Assembly: GCA_018296165.2 (NCBI GenBank)
Contig: JACKQL020000070.1
Span: 186,001 to 250,000, forward strand
Length of the DNA stretch: 64,000 nucleotides
Source: Termitomyces sp. T153
Taxonomy: Eukaryota; Basidiomycota; Agaricomycetes; Agaricales; Lyophyllaceae
Reading direction: 5' to 3'
The translations under genes were made by a program, and so were the position numbers. The notes beneath the pieces are model-generated. The model had not been told where the DNA came from. It did no database searches and saw only the letters and a program-made list of their open reading frames with translations. This document shows, in pieces, positions 42,069-53,824 of this stretch (positions within the stretch are counted from its first letter, which is position 1; each line of letters opens with the position of its first letter).

Positions 42069-45000
42069 ATGTCCCCTGCATTAGCCAGCAACTCCTCAGC
42101 CCCATCTGTGATGGAATGTGTCATCTGCCACAAGTGGGATGGGGCAAAGTACAGTCGTGCTGATGGTAATTTCACCCAATGGTCTGAGAAGCTTAAGGAT
42201 GCCATGATCCTCAATGGCATCTATGCATATGTCTTTGACCCATTCCTGTCCTGCCCCAACTCCAACACCAAGCCCCATGCTCATGCCAATTGGAACCTGA
42301 ATGACTGCCTTGCAATTACCTTCCTGAGATCTGCCCTGGAGGACATTGAACATTGTGATTTGGTTATGGACAAGGGTGCCAGGCATTGTTTTGAGGACCT
42401 CAAGACTTGAGCACAATGGGAAGGGCCCATCAAGCAGATTGCTCTGCTGCAAGAAGCTCTGTTGATGTACTGCTCACAGTCTGAGTCCCTACCTGTCATG
42501 GCTAGCCAGATCACTGATATTGTGAAAAGAGCTTTTGACATCAGCGAGATCAACACAGACCTCTTCACATGCATTGCCCTGCTCAACAGCCTCAACGACC
42601 CATCTGTTGAGGCTCTCCAGAATTCAGTATCAACTCTCCTCAGCAAGAGCACAAAGGACCTACTGTGCAGCTCTACGGACATCTGGTTGCTCATGGAGAA
42701 CACACAAAATATCATCAACTCTAAAGCTAACACCACTGCCACAGCACTCAATGCAAAAGGGGGATCAAACCTCGCAACACCAACCTCCCCAGACACAATC
42801 ATAGTCCAGGTGCAGCGTGCTGCGAGAACTGTCATTTGCATGGATGACTGTGTCAAGGACACACAAAACCATTCTGTGTACAGAAGGGAGAGGGCATGGC
42901 CAGAAAATCAATTGCCAATGCACAAAATGCCCAGAGAGCCTCAAAGAAGAAGCCCAATGCCCCCTCAACCAATACTTCAGCTCAGACCAAGTCCTTCAGT
43001 GCAGTAACTGGGCTAGATGGAAAGTTGTGGTATGTCGACCTCATCAACCTCAGACAACTCCCTGCACCACCCAAGACTGCAGCTTTTGCAGGCATTGCTG
43101 GTACCCAGTTGCCCACTATAGCACTTGATCATTCCACTGAGCATTGGGAACATACTGGCTTCATGGCATTCAAGGACCTGAGGATGACAATACTCAATTG
43201 GAACCATTATACCAAACCAATTGAAGATCACATCATGGCCACAGACATCTCACCAATTTCTACAGCCAGGAAAAATCCTCTCACATCACTGACCTCAATT
43301 CCTTTCCTTGTCGACTCTGGGGCCACAGTCCATATATCTCCCTGCTGTGATGACTTCTTCACCCTTTGCCCTATCTTGCCACACAGTGTAAAAGGGCTGG
43401 GAGGTTCCTCAGTTGCAGCAATTGGCATTGGTAGCATCCGGCTCCATGTTGTGAAGGGTGCACACATCATCCTCGAGGATGTGCTATATATACCTAATGC
43501 CACTGTTTGCCTCATATCAGTCAGCTCCCTTGCCAACAAAGGTCTTGACTCTCACTTTGACAACATGTCCATCAAGATCGTGAACAGATCCTCCCACACA
43601 CTCATTGCCCATGGCCCACTCATCCCAAACCAGCATCTCTACTCCTTAAATCTCGACTCCACATTCATAGAGCACCGTGCTCTTACTGCTTACCATACTG
43701 CCAACCTGGAGACATGGCATTGCTACCTTGGGCATGCCAACTACCAGACAATCGTTGACATGGCTAAGTCTGGCATGGTCCCAGGTATGCCCTCCACCTT
43801 TACCTCAAAACCACCTAAGTGTGACTCATGTATTCTCAGGAAACAGACCCAGAATACAGTACCTAAGGTGCAGGATGAGGGGCATAGAGCGATGCAAAGG
43901 CTCAAGATTGTTTGGGTAGACTTAACAGGGCCACAGGCTGTTGTATCTCAAAATGGCCATAGATATATAATGAATCTGGTTGATGATTACACAAGTGAGA
44001 ACTGGTCCATACTCCTTTGGAAAAAGGGGGATGTGTTCATGCACCTCAAAGCCTGGCAGATTGCGAGGAAAACTGAAATCCAGGAGAAACTAGGCACCTA
44101 TAGAATGGGGCATGATGGCAAGCTTGAGGGACATAAGATGGAAGCCTGGCTCCTATCACAGGGCTCAGAACGACAGTTTGGAGCAGCATACACCTTGGCA
44201 CACATCGGACAAGTCAAACATATGCACCGTACACTCATGGGGAAAGCTTGAGCAATGCGGATTGCAGCTGGATATCCACCCAATATGTGGGACAAATTCT
44301 ATCTCACCACATCACACCTCCATAAATGTACACTCACAAAATCATCTGTGGGCATCACCCCTCATGAAGCATGGACAGGAAGATGGCCAGACTACTCATA
44401 TATGTGAGAGATTGGCTGCAAGGCCTTCATCCTCATCCTTGCAGAACATAACCCAAAGGTGTATGCACAGTCTATCAAATGTACTCTAATTGGCTATGCT
44501 AGAAACTTGAAGGCTTACCAATGTTACAAATGCAGAACTGGAAAGATATACAAAACGTACTATGTAAGGTTCTGCAAAAGACATGAAGGTCATCCACACC
44601 CTCTAATGCCTATTCCTGATAACATCATGCAAAAAGAATGCATCAACCTCGAGCATGCGGAAGTAGAGCCTGTTGCATTTGACAATGATGACTTAGCTCC
44701 CACAGGAGGAGTCACCTCACCACAACTCAAACCAGCCAGATAGCAGGAAGATCATGCAGAAGACCCTCCAGTCCCTCAGCTCCAAAGATCCAACTGCATC
44801 CCAGTACTGACTGCAAGAGCAGACCCAAATAACGCCCCACAATCATGAGTACAGAGAGCCGTACAAGAATCTGTTGAGGCAGGCAAACGAATACAAGCAC
44901 AATGACGAGGGATACTCCAAGAGGCGCCAGATCAGGGACTGGAGGCTCCCAATCATCAGGGGCCAGTGATAGACAATCAGCTCCCCAACTTACCCGATCT

Positions 45001-46596
45001 TGCCAACCTAGTGTCAATCAAGGATATCAAATACTTGTTATCCACAGCAGAGGAGCTTGGCAATGACCCGCTTGTGCCAGATGTGGATGATGAACCTCGG
45101 ACTCAGGCAGAAGCCAAACAATCAGGGGACATGTTGAGGTGGGAGGCAGCATACTGTAATGAACTCAACTCACTTTGTGACATGGGAGTATACAAACTTG
45201 TTCCTCACTCTGAAGTCCCGGCTGGTCAAAAGGTCAGAACAGGGTGTCCAGTATTTACAATCAAATGCAATGAACTCAGACATCCGATGCGCTTCAAAGT
45301 CAGACTGGTCTTCAGAGGGTATGAGTGAATTCACGGACGCAACTATACAAAAACAACCTCACCTACAGTGCATATGGAATTGTGGCACATCCTGCTCCAC
45401 CTTGCGGCTGTAAAGGGATGGGATGCAACTCAGATTGATGTCAAGACCACATTTCTGTACAGCATCCTGCCAGAAGATGAAGTTCAGTTTATGAAGCAAC
45501 CTGAAGGATTTGAGGAGGAAGGAAAGGAAGATTGGGTTTGGATGTTGGTGCAAGGGCTGTACGGAATGAAACAGGCAGGATGGATATGGAACAAAATAGT
45601 GAATGAGAACATGGAGGCATGGAGGTTCAATCAACTGGCATGCGAGTCCTGTATCTTCCACCATACTACTGACCAGGGCACCATCATTGCAGCACTCCAC
45701 ATTGATGATTTCCTCTCAATTGCTAGCAGCAAGGAAGAAAACAAATGTTTCAAACATTAAATGCATCAGGTGTGGACAATTTCCAACCTCGGTTTACCTT
45801 GTTTCATTGTAGGCATTGCAGTTGAATGGGATTGTGCAAATCACATAGTCAAATTATCATAGATGGCACTCATCGACAAAATCATACACCAGTTTGGACA
45901 AACAGATGCCACACCACTCCTGTTGCCAATGGACCCCAACTCTAGACTGTGCCAAATTGACAGAGATACACTCCCACCAGAAGAATGATGCATCCTTGAA
46001 TGCATGCCTTACCAACAACTAGTTGGATGCCTCCTCTACCTTGCCATCTCCACTTGTCCAGATATAGCATTTGGCATCCAACAACTTACTCAATACTTAG
46101 GTTCTTATGCCACCCCTCACTGGAATGCCACCATATGTCTGGTCCAATATCTCAAAGGCACACATGACCTACAACTACACCTAGGGGGAAAAGGCAATGA
46201 TGTCAACCTTATAGGCTTCACGGACTCAGACTGGGCTAGCTGCCTTGACACAAGACAAAGTGTGGGAGGATACACCTGGAGCCTGGGGGCTGGTGCTGTC
46301 TCATGGGCAGTCAGGAAGCAGAAGACAGTTGCTGCATCTTCATGTGAAGCAGAATATATGGCGGCCTTCAAGAGTGCACAAGAGTGCATCTGGCTTCGAG
46401 CATTACTAAAAGACATAGGTCATGACTTTACATCTCAGCCAACTCAGATGTTCTGCAACAACAACTCAGCAATAGCACTGTCTGAAGACCCACTCCTACA
46501 CACATGTGTCAAGCATGTAGACATCAAATATCATTTCTTGTGCAAGCATGTTCAATCCAACAAAATAGTACTACACTAGGTTCCTTCCAAGGAAAA
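42069..46596 (+). pseudogene. copia gag-pol remnant
   Basis: Seen in order: gag (MSPALASNSS from 42069) with a TGA at 42408 and continuation in another frame to about 42840; aspartic protease LVDSGATVHIS at about 43310; GAG-pre-integrase CYLGHANYQTIVDMAKSG with CDSCILRKQ at 43720-43850; integrase core VWVDLTGPQ and NLVDDYTSE (43910-44000) with a stop at 44251; reverse transcriptase from GDMLRWEAAYCNELNSLC (45130) with a stop at 45326 and the catalytic block HIDDFLS at 45700 in place of the usual Y-x-D-D; RNase H FTDSDWASC and AASSCEAEYMA (46220-46360). At least six stops or frameshifts make it inactive. Confidence 0.85.
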
Positions 46597-47593
46597 TGTC
46601 AGGTTCCGCTGACGACGGGGGCTCAGTACACTGGCGAGTCCTTACTAGGCGGACACGATGTCCTGCGTTTATAACCAGGCGCCCGGAGTTGGAGCGGAGG
46701 TGGGGTCAGCTTGCGAGGGGTCCCTAGGGATAGCGGCCCGGGTAAGTCCTGAGTGATTCAGAGGGGTCTAAGACCGGAGGTACTGGTCGCTGACCCAGGG
46801 CGGGTGTCAGAGCTAGTTAGTGGGCGCACAAGGAGATTGCGGAGTAGGCGGAGGCTTCTCGGCTGTTGGGGGGCAGGGTCGGGTTGGACAGGGGATTACC
46901 GGGGCTTGGTGGGTTCCGGGGCCGAGCGGGTAGTGAGGTCCGGAGTTGTCGTTAAGAATGTTCAGGTCGTGGCACGTGCGCGGAGTTTGTACTGACATAG
47001 GGAGCAAGGGAACTTCAGAGGAACAAAGGAAATATGTACAGTCGAGACAAGACGGAGACGAGACGAGACTGAGAAAAGATAGATTCGAAACCTAGAAACA
47101 GAAATAGAGACGAGACGAGAGACGAAACATAGGAAACCGATAAAATGTAATATCAAGACTAAAGTTCGAGGAGTTATTCTATGACTTATATACCGACTAC
47201 TGGGTGCCTCCAAGGCGGCGGATGTGATGGCGGGGGTCGACGGAGCTGTACTGAGTTGACGGGTGTTGGGTACAACCCAAGGTCGGGCTGCGGCTGCATT
47301 CTGATGGGATCAGTTGGGGGCGCGGCCGCTCCGGGGATGTCGTGACACTCTGGGACGGGTTGGGTAAACTAGGGTAGGGGGTCGGGGACATATGACGTGG
47401 CCAGGAACGGTGGGGGAAGGTTTCAAGGGGGTGTTGATGGCTACGGAGAGGGAGTTGCCGTCGGGGTTTGCCGGAGGAGCGTCGGAGTTGTCCAGTGTGG
47501 GCAGCGAAGTGTGGGCGGGGTCCCGGGGAGTTAAGCGGGAAATCGGGAGGGGTTGGGAGCAGCGTCTAGGGAGCCAGGGAGCGGGTCGTGACA
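46597..47593 (-). repeat. gypsy A 3' LTR
   Basis: 997 bp with terminal TGTCA ... TGACA. On the minus strand it starts TGTCACGACCCGC, typical of fungal gypsy LTRs, directly after the polypurine tract. The plus-strand right end is TGACA at 47589-47593 and the left end TGTCAGG at 46597. A GAGACGAGAC-type purine repeat lies at about 47040-47130. Confidence 0.85.
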
Positions 47594-47606
47594 TCACCCC
47601 CCCTTC
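47594..47606 (-). other. polypurine tract of gypsy A
   Basis: On the minus strand AAGGGGGGGTGA immediately precedes the LTR start TGTCACG. This is the expected plus-strand priming site and fixes the inner LTR edge. Confidence 0.8.
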
Positions 47607-47668
47607 AGCGTCGAGACCCTCGAGACGCGGGGAGCGAGTCGGGGACCGGTAGGGCGTGGGAATCAAAG

Positions 47669-47686
47669 TTGATCAATATTGATCAA
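47669..47686. repeat. 18-bp perfect palindrome
   Basis: TTGATCAATATTGATCAA is its own reverse complement. It lies between the polypurine tract and the antisense gene, about 90 bp upstream of that gene's TATA-like box, a position suited to a dimeric regulator binding site. Confidence 0.85.
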
Positions 47687-47760
47687 ACTGCAGCGAGCGG
47701 CGGCGGCATGGGGAAGGAAGTCGAGGTGCAGCCGCCGTTTGTCAGGGGCCCCTTCTTAAC

Positions 47761-47770
47761 TTATTAAAAG
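47761..47770 (+). promoter_or_regulatory. TATA-like box of the antisense gene
   Basis: TTATTAAAAG lies 38 nt before the ATG at 47808, in a GC-rich neighbourhood where AT runs are scarce. Confidence 0.45.
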
Positions 47771-47807
47771 GGGGTGGGCACACCCAGGAGTCCGCCAGCC
47801 TGTTGCC

Positions 47808-49503
47808 ATGTCTTCTTCAGCTTATTCTCCCACAGCATCTAGGTCACTGTCCCCGCCTTCCCAGCCGTCGTCCTCCAAAGATTTGAAGGGTCGCCGAGAT
47901 CGCTGTCGGGTCGAGGCGATGTACCGTAGTTGTGAGTGCTGCCCGTTCCATGTACCCCAGGACACTGATCGTCCCTTCGCAGAGTTGTCTGCGGCCGTGG
48001 CTGGTCCCTCAGGGCCACCGTCCGGTGCGGATGTGACGCAGCCCCCTGCGGGCGTGGTCACTTCTACGCGTTCCAAGTCTGGCATTCGCCCGGGGGTGGT
48101 CCGGCTTGTCCCAGAGGGTTCGAGGGTGGTCCAGGCGGAGGTGACGCCGGAGCAGTTTGCCGAGGCGGTGGGTCGGGCGAGGGGTCCCCCCACCCTCAAG
48201 TGGTGTCAGGTGGCGGCTCCGGTGAGTGGTCACTTAGCTTCATGTCTCCTGGACTAACATGCCCCTGCAGTATGCATCTTGTACTCAACGAGGGGAGCAG
48301 TGTGAGTTTGAGGAACCGGCGTCGGGGGTACAGCGGGACACGTCAGTGTGCCTTCCGTGCAGTTTGCGGCATGAGAAGTGCTCCGTCACCCTGAGCTGGC
48401 GGGCCGTTTGTGTTGCGGCAGAGCAAGGGTGGGACCCAGATTGGGTCGCAGCGCAGCTGGAGGAAGGACGGAAGGGCAGGGTGTTGGGGAGGGGCTCCGG
48501 GGCTGGGGAAGGGGAATGGGTCAGCGCGCCTGTCATGAAGGTGGGCCCTCCGCGGGGTGGCCGGAAGGAGGGGGCCCCTTCCAGGCAGGAGAAAGGAAAA
48601 CAGAGGGCGTCCCCTTCACCCGAGGCGGGTCCCAGTAAGCGGGCGCAGGGCGAGCAGGTGATGGGGGGCCCCCCTGGTTCCGCGGTGTATTCCCCTACGT
48701 CCGGAGCCCCCATTGAGCAGTCCGCGGATAGGTCGTAGTCGGTTGCGGAGGCCTATCTGCGGCGTCGGGTAGAGGGTTTGAAACGGTTGTTGGTCGTACG
48801 CGAGGAGGAGATTCAGGGGGTATGGGAGGAGAGGGACGGGGCTCGACGGGAGTTGGACAGGGTTCGGAGGGAGCAGGACCTGGCGTGGAAAGACAAGGAT
48901 GTCGCCGTTGGGACTGCTGCGGAGCGATTATCTTGTCTGCAGGAGTTGGAGGTGCGGACGGTGCATTTGCAGGCGCGGGTGGAGGCGGCAGAGGTGGCGA
49001 CACAGCAGGCAGGAGGCTCAGGGGTGCGGGAGACTCAGCAGGGCTCCAGCGCTGGGGAAGTCCGGGTGGCGGCGGAGAGGGCGCGGCGGCGGGAGGAGTG
49101 GCTTGCTAACGAGGCGGCCTTGGGCCAGCAAGGAGTGCTTTGTGAGTGGTCTTCCCGCTTTCTTCTCCTAAGCGCTGATTCGGGTTCCACAGACTGGGCC
49201 TGGGAGCATCGCATCCTTCTTGACAGAGCGTCGGCCGCGCTGGGGTCCATCCATGATGGGTTGGCGAGGATGCCCGGGGACCTTCCGCCGGAGTTGGATC
49301 AAGGGGTTACGCAGATGGGGCGCCTGTTGGCAGGGCATCGGCAGAGGGCAACGGCAGACCCCAGGGCGTGGTGGGAGATAGCGACGGACGTGGAGGAACC
49401 GCTCCCCAGGCAACCCGAGGTCCTGGCGGCGGTAGTGGCACAGTTGGAGGTGTTCATGGTGGGAAGGGTAGCGGGGTTGGGGTCGGAGGAGGAAGGAGAG
49501 TGA
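47808..49503 (+). pseudogene. antisense gene carried by gypsy A: Cys-rich coiled-coil protein
   Basis: Plus strand, opposite to gag-pol. Exons 47808-48221 and 48271-49503 with a 49-nt GT-AG intron give a frame of 548 codons before the stop, broken by TAG at 48736-48738. A further 51-nt stop-free GT-AG segment starts near 49142 (GTGAGTGGTC) and may be an intron. Seen: a Ser/Pro-rich N-terminus, YRSCECCPFHVP, ASCTQRGEQCEF and CLPCSLRHEKC (a Cys cluster that could bind zinc), a basic Gly/Lys/Ser-rich linker, and a coiled coil (RREELDRVRREQD-like heptads, about 48780-49110) with a C-terminal globular region. I know no function. Introns and its own TATA-like box show it is transcribed as a separate gene, not from the LTR of gypsy A. 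Confidence 0.65.
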
Positions 49504-49682
49504 GGGGAATTCGGACCCCGTCGCTGACCTGTTCCCTGCCCATTTCTTGTTCGAGTATATACCTGTACACTACTTGCTCCTATACAGTCTTTGGACCTTC
49601 TGGTAGGAGAGTATTGGTGGGAGTTGAATCCCTGGTGAACCCAGAGGCGGGGGTTACGCCCACTATTGCCATCTGTGTTGGG

Positions 49683-52600
49683 TCAGTCCCGGGGGTTTTG
49701 GGGCTTGGCGGGATTCCATCGGTGGAAGTCCCGGAGTTCGTCGGGGGCCCTGTCAAGGTTCTTTCGGGGTTCCCACGTATCGTCCTCAGGTCCGTAGCCC
49801 TTCCAGCGGACCAAGTACTGGAGTCGGCCGCGAACTACCTGGGAGTCAAGGATCTCGTCGACCTCGTAGTGATACTCGTCCTCGACTTCGACGGGGGGCG
49901 GTCGGCTGGGGCGTTGGCCGGGGAAGGGGTCTGGGGCGTGCCTTTCAAGGAGTCGAACGTGGAACACAGTGTGGAGGCCCTTCAGACCCAGAGGCAGGTC
50001 GAGCTTGTAAGCGTGGATGGAGACCTTCCGGAGGATCTTGAATGGGCCGAAGCGTTTGTGGTCGAGTTTGATAGAAGGCCTCCGGGTCTTAAGATTTTGT
50101 CGGTTGAGCCAGACCAAGGTGCCGGGGGGCCAGTCGGGGGTCGGCTGGCGACGGGCGTCGGCGTGCTTGGAGTAGGCGGTGTCGATCTCGTCCCGGAGGA
50201 ATTGGTGGAGGGATCGGAGGTCCTCGGCGACTTTGTGGGCCACGTGGGAGGGGATGTCCTTGAGGGACAGCGTGAGTCGGGGATTGTAGCCCTTGTTGGC
50301 GTAAAAGGGGGAAACTCCAGTGGCGGAGTGAGGCGTGTTGTTGTAGGTGAATTTGGCGAGGGGGAGCTCCACGCGCCAGTCGTTCTGTAAATAGTTAACA
50401 TAAAGGCGAAGATACTGTTCTAACGTCTGGTTTACACGTTCGGTTTGCCTGTTGGTTTCCAGGTGGTAGGCGGTGGAGAGGTTGGTTTTGATCTCAAGTG
50501 CCTTGCACAGCGATTGCCAGAAATGAGATATGAATAGGGGTCCACGGTCGGAGACGATGTCGTCGGGAAGTCCATGTTTGGAGAATACATGTTCTAGAAA
50601 TAGTTTAGCGAAATCTGGGGCGGTGTCAGTGGTATGGCAGGGAATAAAGAGGGCTTGCTTGGTAAGGCGGCAGACGACGACGAGAATTGCGTCGAAACCT
50701 TCGGAGTCGGGGAGTTCGACGATATGATCCATCGATATTGAGGACCAGGGGCAGCGACTGATGGGGAGGGGTTTCAGTAATCCATGGGGGCGATGGCGGG
50801 GGACTTTGGCCCGTAGGCAGGGTTCGCAGGCCCTCATGTATCGCGTGTCGTCCTTCTTCATTCCTGGCCAAAAATAAGTCCGGGAGATGAGTTGAAGGGT
50901 CTTACGAATTCCCGGGTGCCCCCAGAGTTTGTGATCGTGGTGCTGCCGGAGTATGTCGAGGCGAATGGACTTGTGGTCCGGGGCGTAGATTCGTCCACTT
51001 CGGAGCAGCAGGCGGTGGTCCGGGGATAGCAAAAAGGGGTTGTCTACACTCGACTCGTCGGGGTTGTTGCGGGGGTCATGCTGGTTGAAGAAGGGGTCCG
51101 GAGGTGAATTCCTAATTTGCTGGAGGATTCCTTCTTCGTTTAAAATCAGCACGGCATGTAGATGTTCGGGTGGGATTACCACTCGATGGTTGAATGCATT
51201 CCGTTTGGTTTCAAACGATTTCTTTGGATACACGTCGGGTCTCCGAGTGAGGGCGTCGGGCTTTGCGCCGAGTCGCCCGGGGCGGTAGTGAATGGTAAAA
51301 TCGTACTCCGAAAGGGTTTCAGACCTTCGAGCCTGGTGGCGGCTGAGCTGTTTCGTGGTCGTGAAGTATTGTAGGTTGTTGTGATCGGAGTAGACTTGGA
51401 TGCGGTGCGGGGACCCTTCGAGGTAGGCCCGCCACTGACAAAAGGCTTCGATGATCGCGAGGGGTTCCTTGTCGTAAATGTCGTAGTTGAGCTCCGCTGG
51501 GATCATCAATTGGGTGTAGAAGGCGACGGGGCGGAGATCCTTGCCCTCCGAGTTCAACTGGGAGAGTATCCCGGCAATAGCGTAGTCGGAGGCGTCACAT
51601 TCGAGCACGATCGGTAGGGAGGGGTTGAAATGGCGGAGGACCGGAGCGGAGGTGAAGGCCTTCTTCAGGAGGAGGAATACACCCTGGCACTTGCTGTCCC
51701 AATCCCAAGGGGTGTCCTTTCTTGTGAGCCGGTTGAGGGGTTTGGTGATTCCGGAGTAGTTGTCGATGAAGCGGCGATAGAAGTTAGCAAACCCCAAGAA
51801 TGACTGTACCTCCTTGACGTTCCGCGGGGAGGGCCAGTTGAGTATCGCGTCGACCTTGGCGGGGTCCATGCGCACACCGTCGGAGGTGATGATGACCCCG
51901 AGATATTTGACTTCCGCTGTGTGGAATGAGCACTTTTCGGGTTTAGCATGAAGGTGATACTCTCGGAGTCGTTCCAGGACACGGCGGACGTGCTCCGAAT
52001 GCTCTGCCGGCGAATTCAAGTAGATCAGGATATCGTCCAAGTATACGATGACAAAGACGTCGTTCATGTCGTGAAAGATGTCATTCATGAAGTACTGGAA
52101 GGTGGCGGGGGAGTTAGTCATTCCGAAGGGCATTACGAGATACTTAAAGAGGCCATAGCGGGTGCGAAAGGCGGTCTTTCACTCATGCCCCGGGGCGATC
52201 CGGACGTTGTTGTAGCCGGAACAAAGGTCGATTTTTGTATAAATCTTGGTGCTGCGAAGGCAATCAACAAGGTCTCCGATTAAGGGGAGGGGGTACCGGT
52301 TCTTCTTGGTGACTTTGTTGAGTCCCCGATAATCCACACAGAGTCGGAGGGATCCGTCTTTTTTCTTGGCGAACAAAACCGGAGCACCAGCCGCGGAGAT
52401 TGAGGGACATATGAAACCTTTGCCGAGCATGTCGTCGAGGTATTCCTTCAGGGCCCGGAGCTCGATTTCGGACATGTTGTAGATCTTGCCAAACGGGGGT
52501 GAGGTGCCTTCTTCGAGGTCGATCTGGTGATCGTAGGAGCGGTGCGGAGGGAGTTCCTTGGCACTTCCTTCGGAGAACACGTCAGCGAACTTATGATACT

Positions 52601-53753
52601 CCGGGGGAACTACTTTGGATAGGATCTGTTCCTCTGTCTTCTTTTCTGGCGTGGTAGTCCCTGCGCGGAGGTATTCCTCCGGTAGGGCCGGCGTGACTTG
52701 CAACTGGAAGGCGGGGGTGCCTTCTCGTAGGAGGCGCGCGAAGGGGATGGCGCCAATGATTTTAATGTCGAGGTTTCCGGAGTCGACGGGGCCGGGTCCC
52801 GTAGGTGTAGCAGTTGGATCTGGGGTGGTGTCGGGGTCCGGGATAGGCTGGAAGCGGAGGTGGATGGCGGCTGCTAAGCTTGCTTCGGGGCCGGGGAATT
52901 GCATGGTAAGGTTCTTCCAGTTGATGTCGGGGTTGACATCTTGCAGCCACGGGAGTCCGAGCACGATCAGGGTCAACGGGGGTAGTTGGGTAACAAGGAG
53001 TCGGGCCTGGAACTGCAGGTTGTTATCGAGGGTGAGGGTGTTGTCATGGTACTGCGTGATTCTTGTCGTGGCGGGGCTCCCATCAAAGAGTTGGAGCTCG
53101 AGGGGTTTGTCGAGGTTGTTGCGTCGGAGGTCGAGTTGGTTGCTGACAAAGACACTGGAGGCGCCGCTGTCTACGAGGGCAGGAAGTTCCTTGAGCGAGC
53201 CGCCAAGTCGGACATAGATAACAAATGATCGCGCAGACCTAGAGCGAAGTTGTGGCGGGGTCCGGGGTTGGTTGATCGTGGCCTCGGAGCTCTCGGAGGG
53301 GGGTGGGACATGGAAGGGTACCAGTCCGGAATCGGCGGGGTTGTCCTGGTCGAGGCGTAGGGTGAGACTGGGCCAATCGACACGGGGATTGGTGGAGCGG
53401 AGCCATGAGAACCCTAAGACGACGGGGGCGGAGGGGTGTAATTTTGTGACGAGTAGCCGGAGTTCTTGCCGTTGTCCGTCGGCGAAGGTCAGGGTCGTTT
53501 CTAGGCAATGAGTGATGTCTCCCGCTGGGGTAGAGTCTCCGTCAAAGAGTTTGAGGGGGATCGGGGCGGGGAGACGGCGGAGGGGTTGTGGGGCAAGCGC
53601 TGCCAGGGATTCGTCAACAAAGTTATCGGTGGCACCGCTGTCGACTAGTGTGGGGACGGGCTTGTCGGTGAAGGGGAGAGTGGTGCGGAGGAGGAGGTTT
53701 GTGGAGGAGTGGGAGGGGAGGTGTGCTGGGGGGTTGTCCGGGGCGAGCATCAT
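49683..53753 (-). pseudogene. gypsy A pol: tandem retropepsins, RT, RNase H, integrase, chromodomain
   Basis: One frame of 1,356 codons from 53753 to 49683 is interrupted only by a TGA (52181-52179, after IAPGHE). Seen: first protease [13 protein letters not shown] (DSGA at 38-41), LFDG (69-72) and LGFSWL (113-118); second protease [13 protein letters not shown] (DSGA at 195-198), LFDG (222-225) and LGLPWL (265-270); RT with [10 protein letters not shown] and VYLDDILIY; RNase [12 protein letters not shown]; integrase zinc finger [12 protein letters not shown] with CEPCLRAK and core residues in [16 protein letters not shown] and [10 protein letters not shown]; chromodomain [17 protein letters not shown] near the C-terminus. 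At the TGA most gypsy RTs have Trp. Apart from it the protein looks complete. Confidence 0.88.
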
Positions 53754-53824
53754 TGCGCGGAGAAGTGTGGCTGGGGCGGAGAAGACGTCGGGATGTGGTC
53801 CGCGGTCTAGTGCGTCTTCCAGAC

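Larger units (their letters stand above)
41601..46596 (+). mobile_element. Ty1/copia-type LTR retrotransposon, decayed, interrupted by gypsy A
   Basis: A 5' LTR (41601-41916) is followed by gag, protease, integrase, reverse transcriptase and RNase H in the copia order, all on the plus strand. Reading breaks off in the post-RNase H motif PSKENV at 46596, where the gypsy A LTR begins; the 3' remainder and 3' LTR are not in the window. The five bases before the LTR, CAATA, would be the target-site copy. Confidence 0.88.

Noticed and set aside
49368..50390. Long plus-strand open frame opposite gypsy A pol
   Set aside because: It mirrors integrase and chromodomain codons of the minus-strand pol in GC-rich sequence; no domain, no splice sites, no start context of its own.
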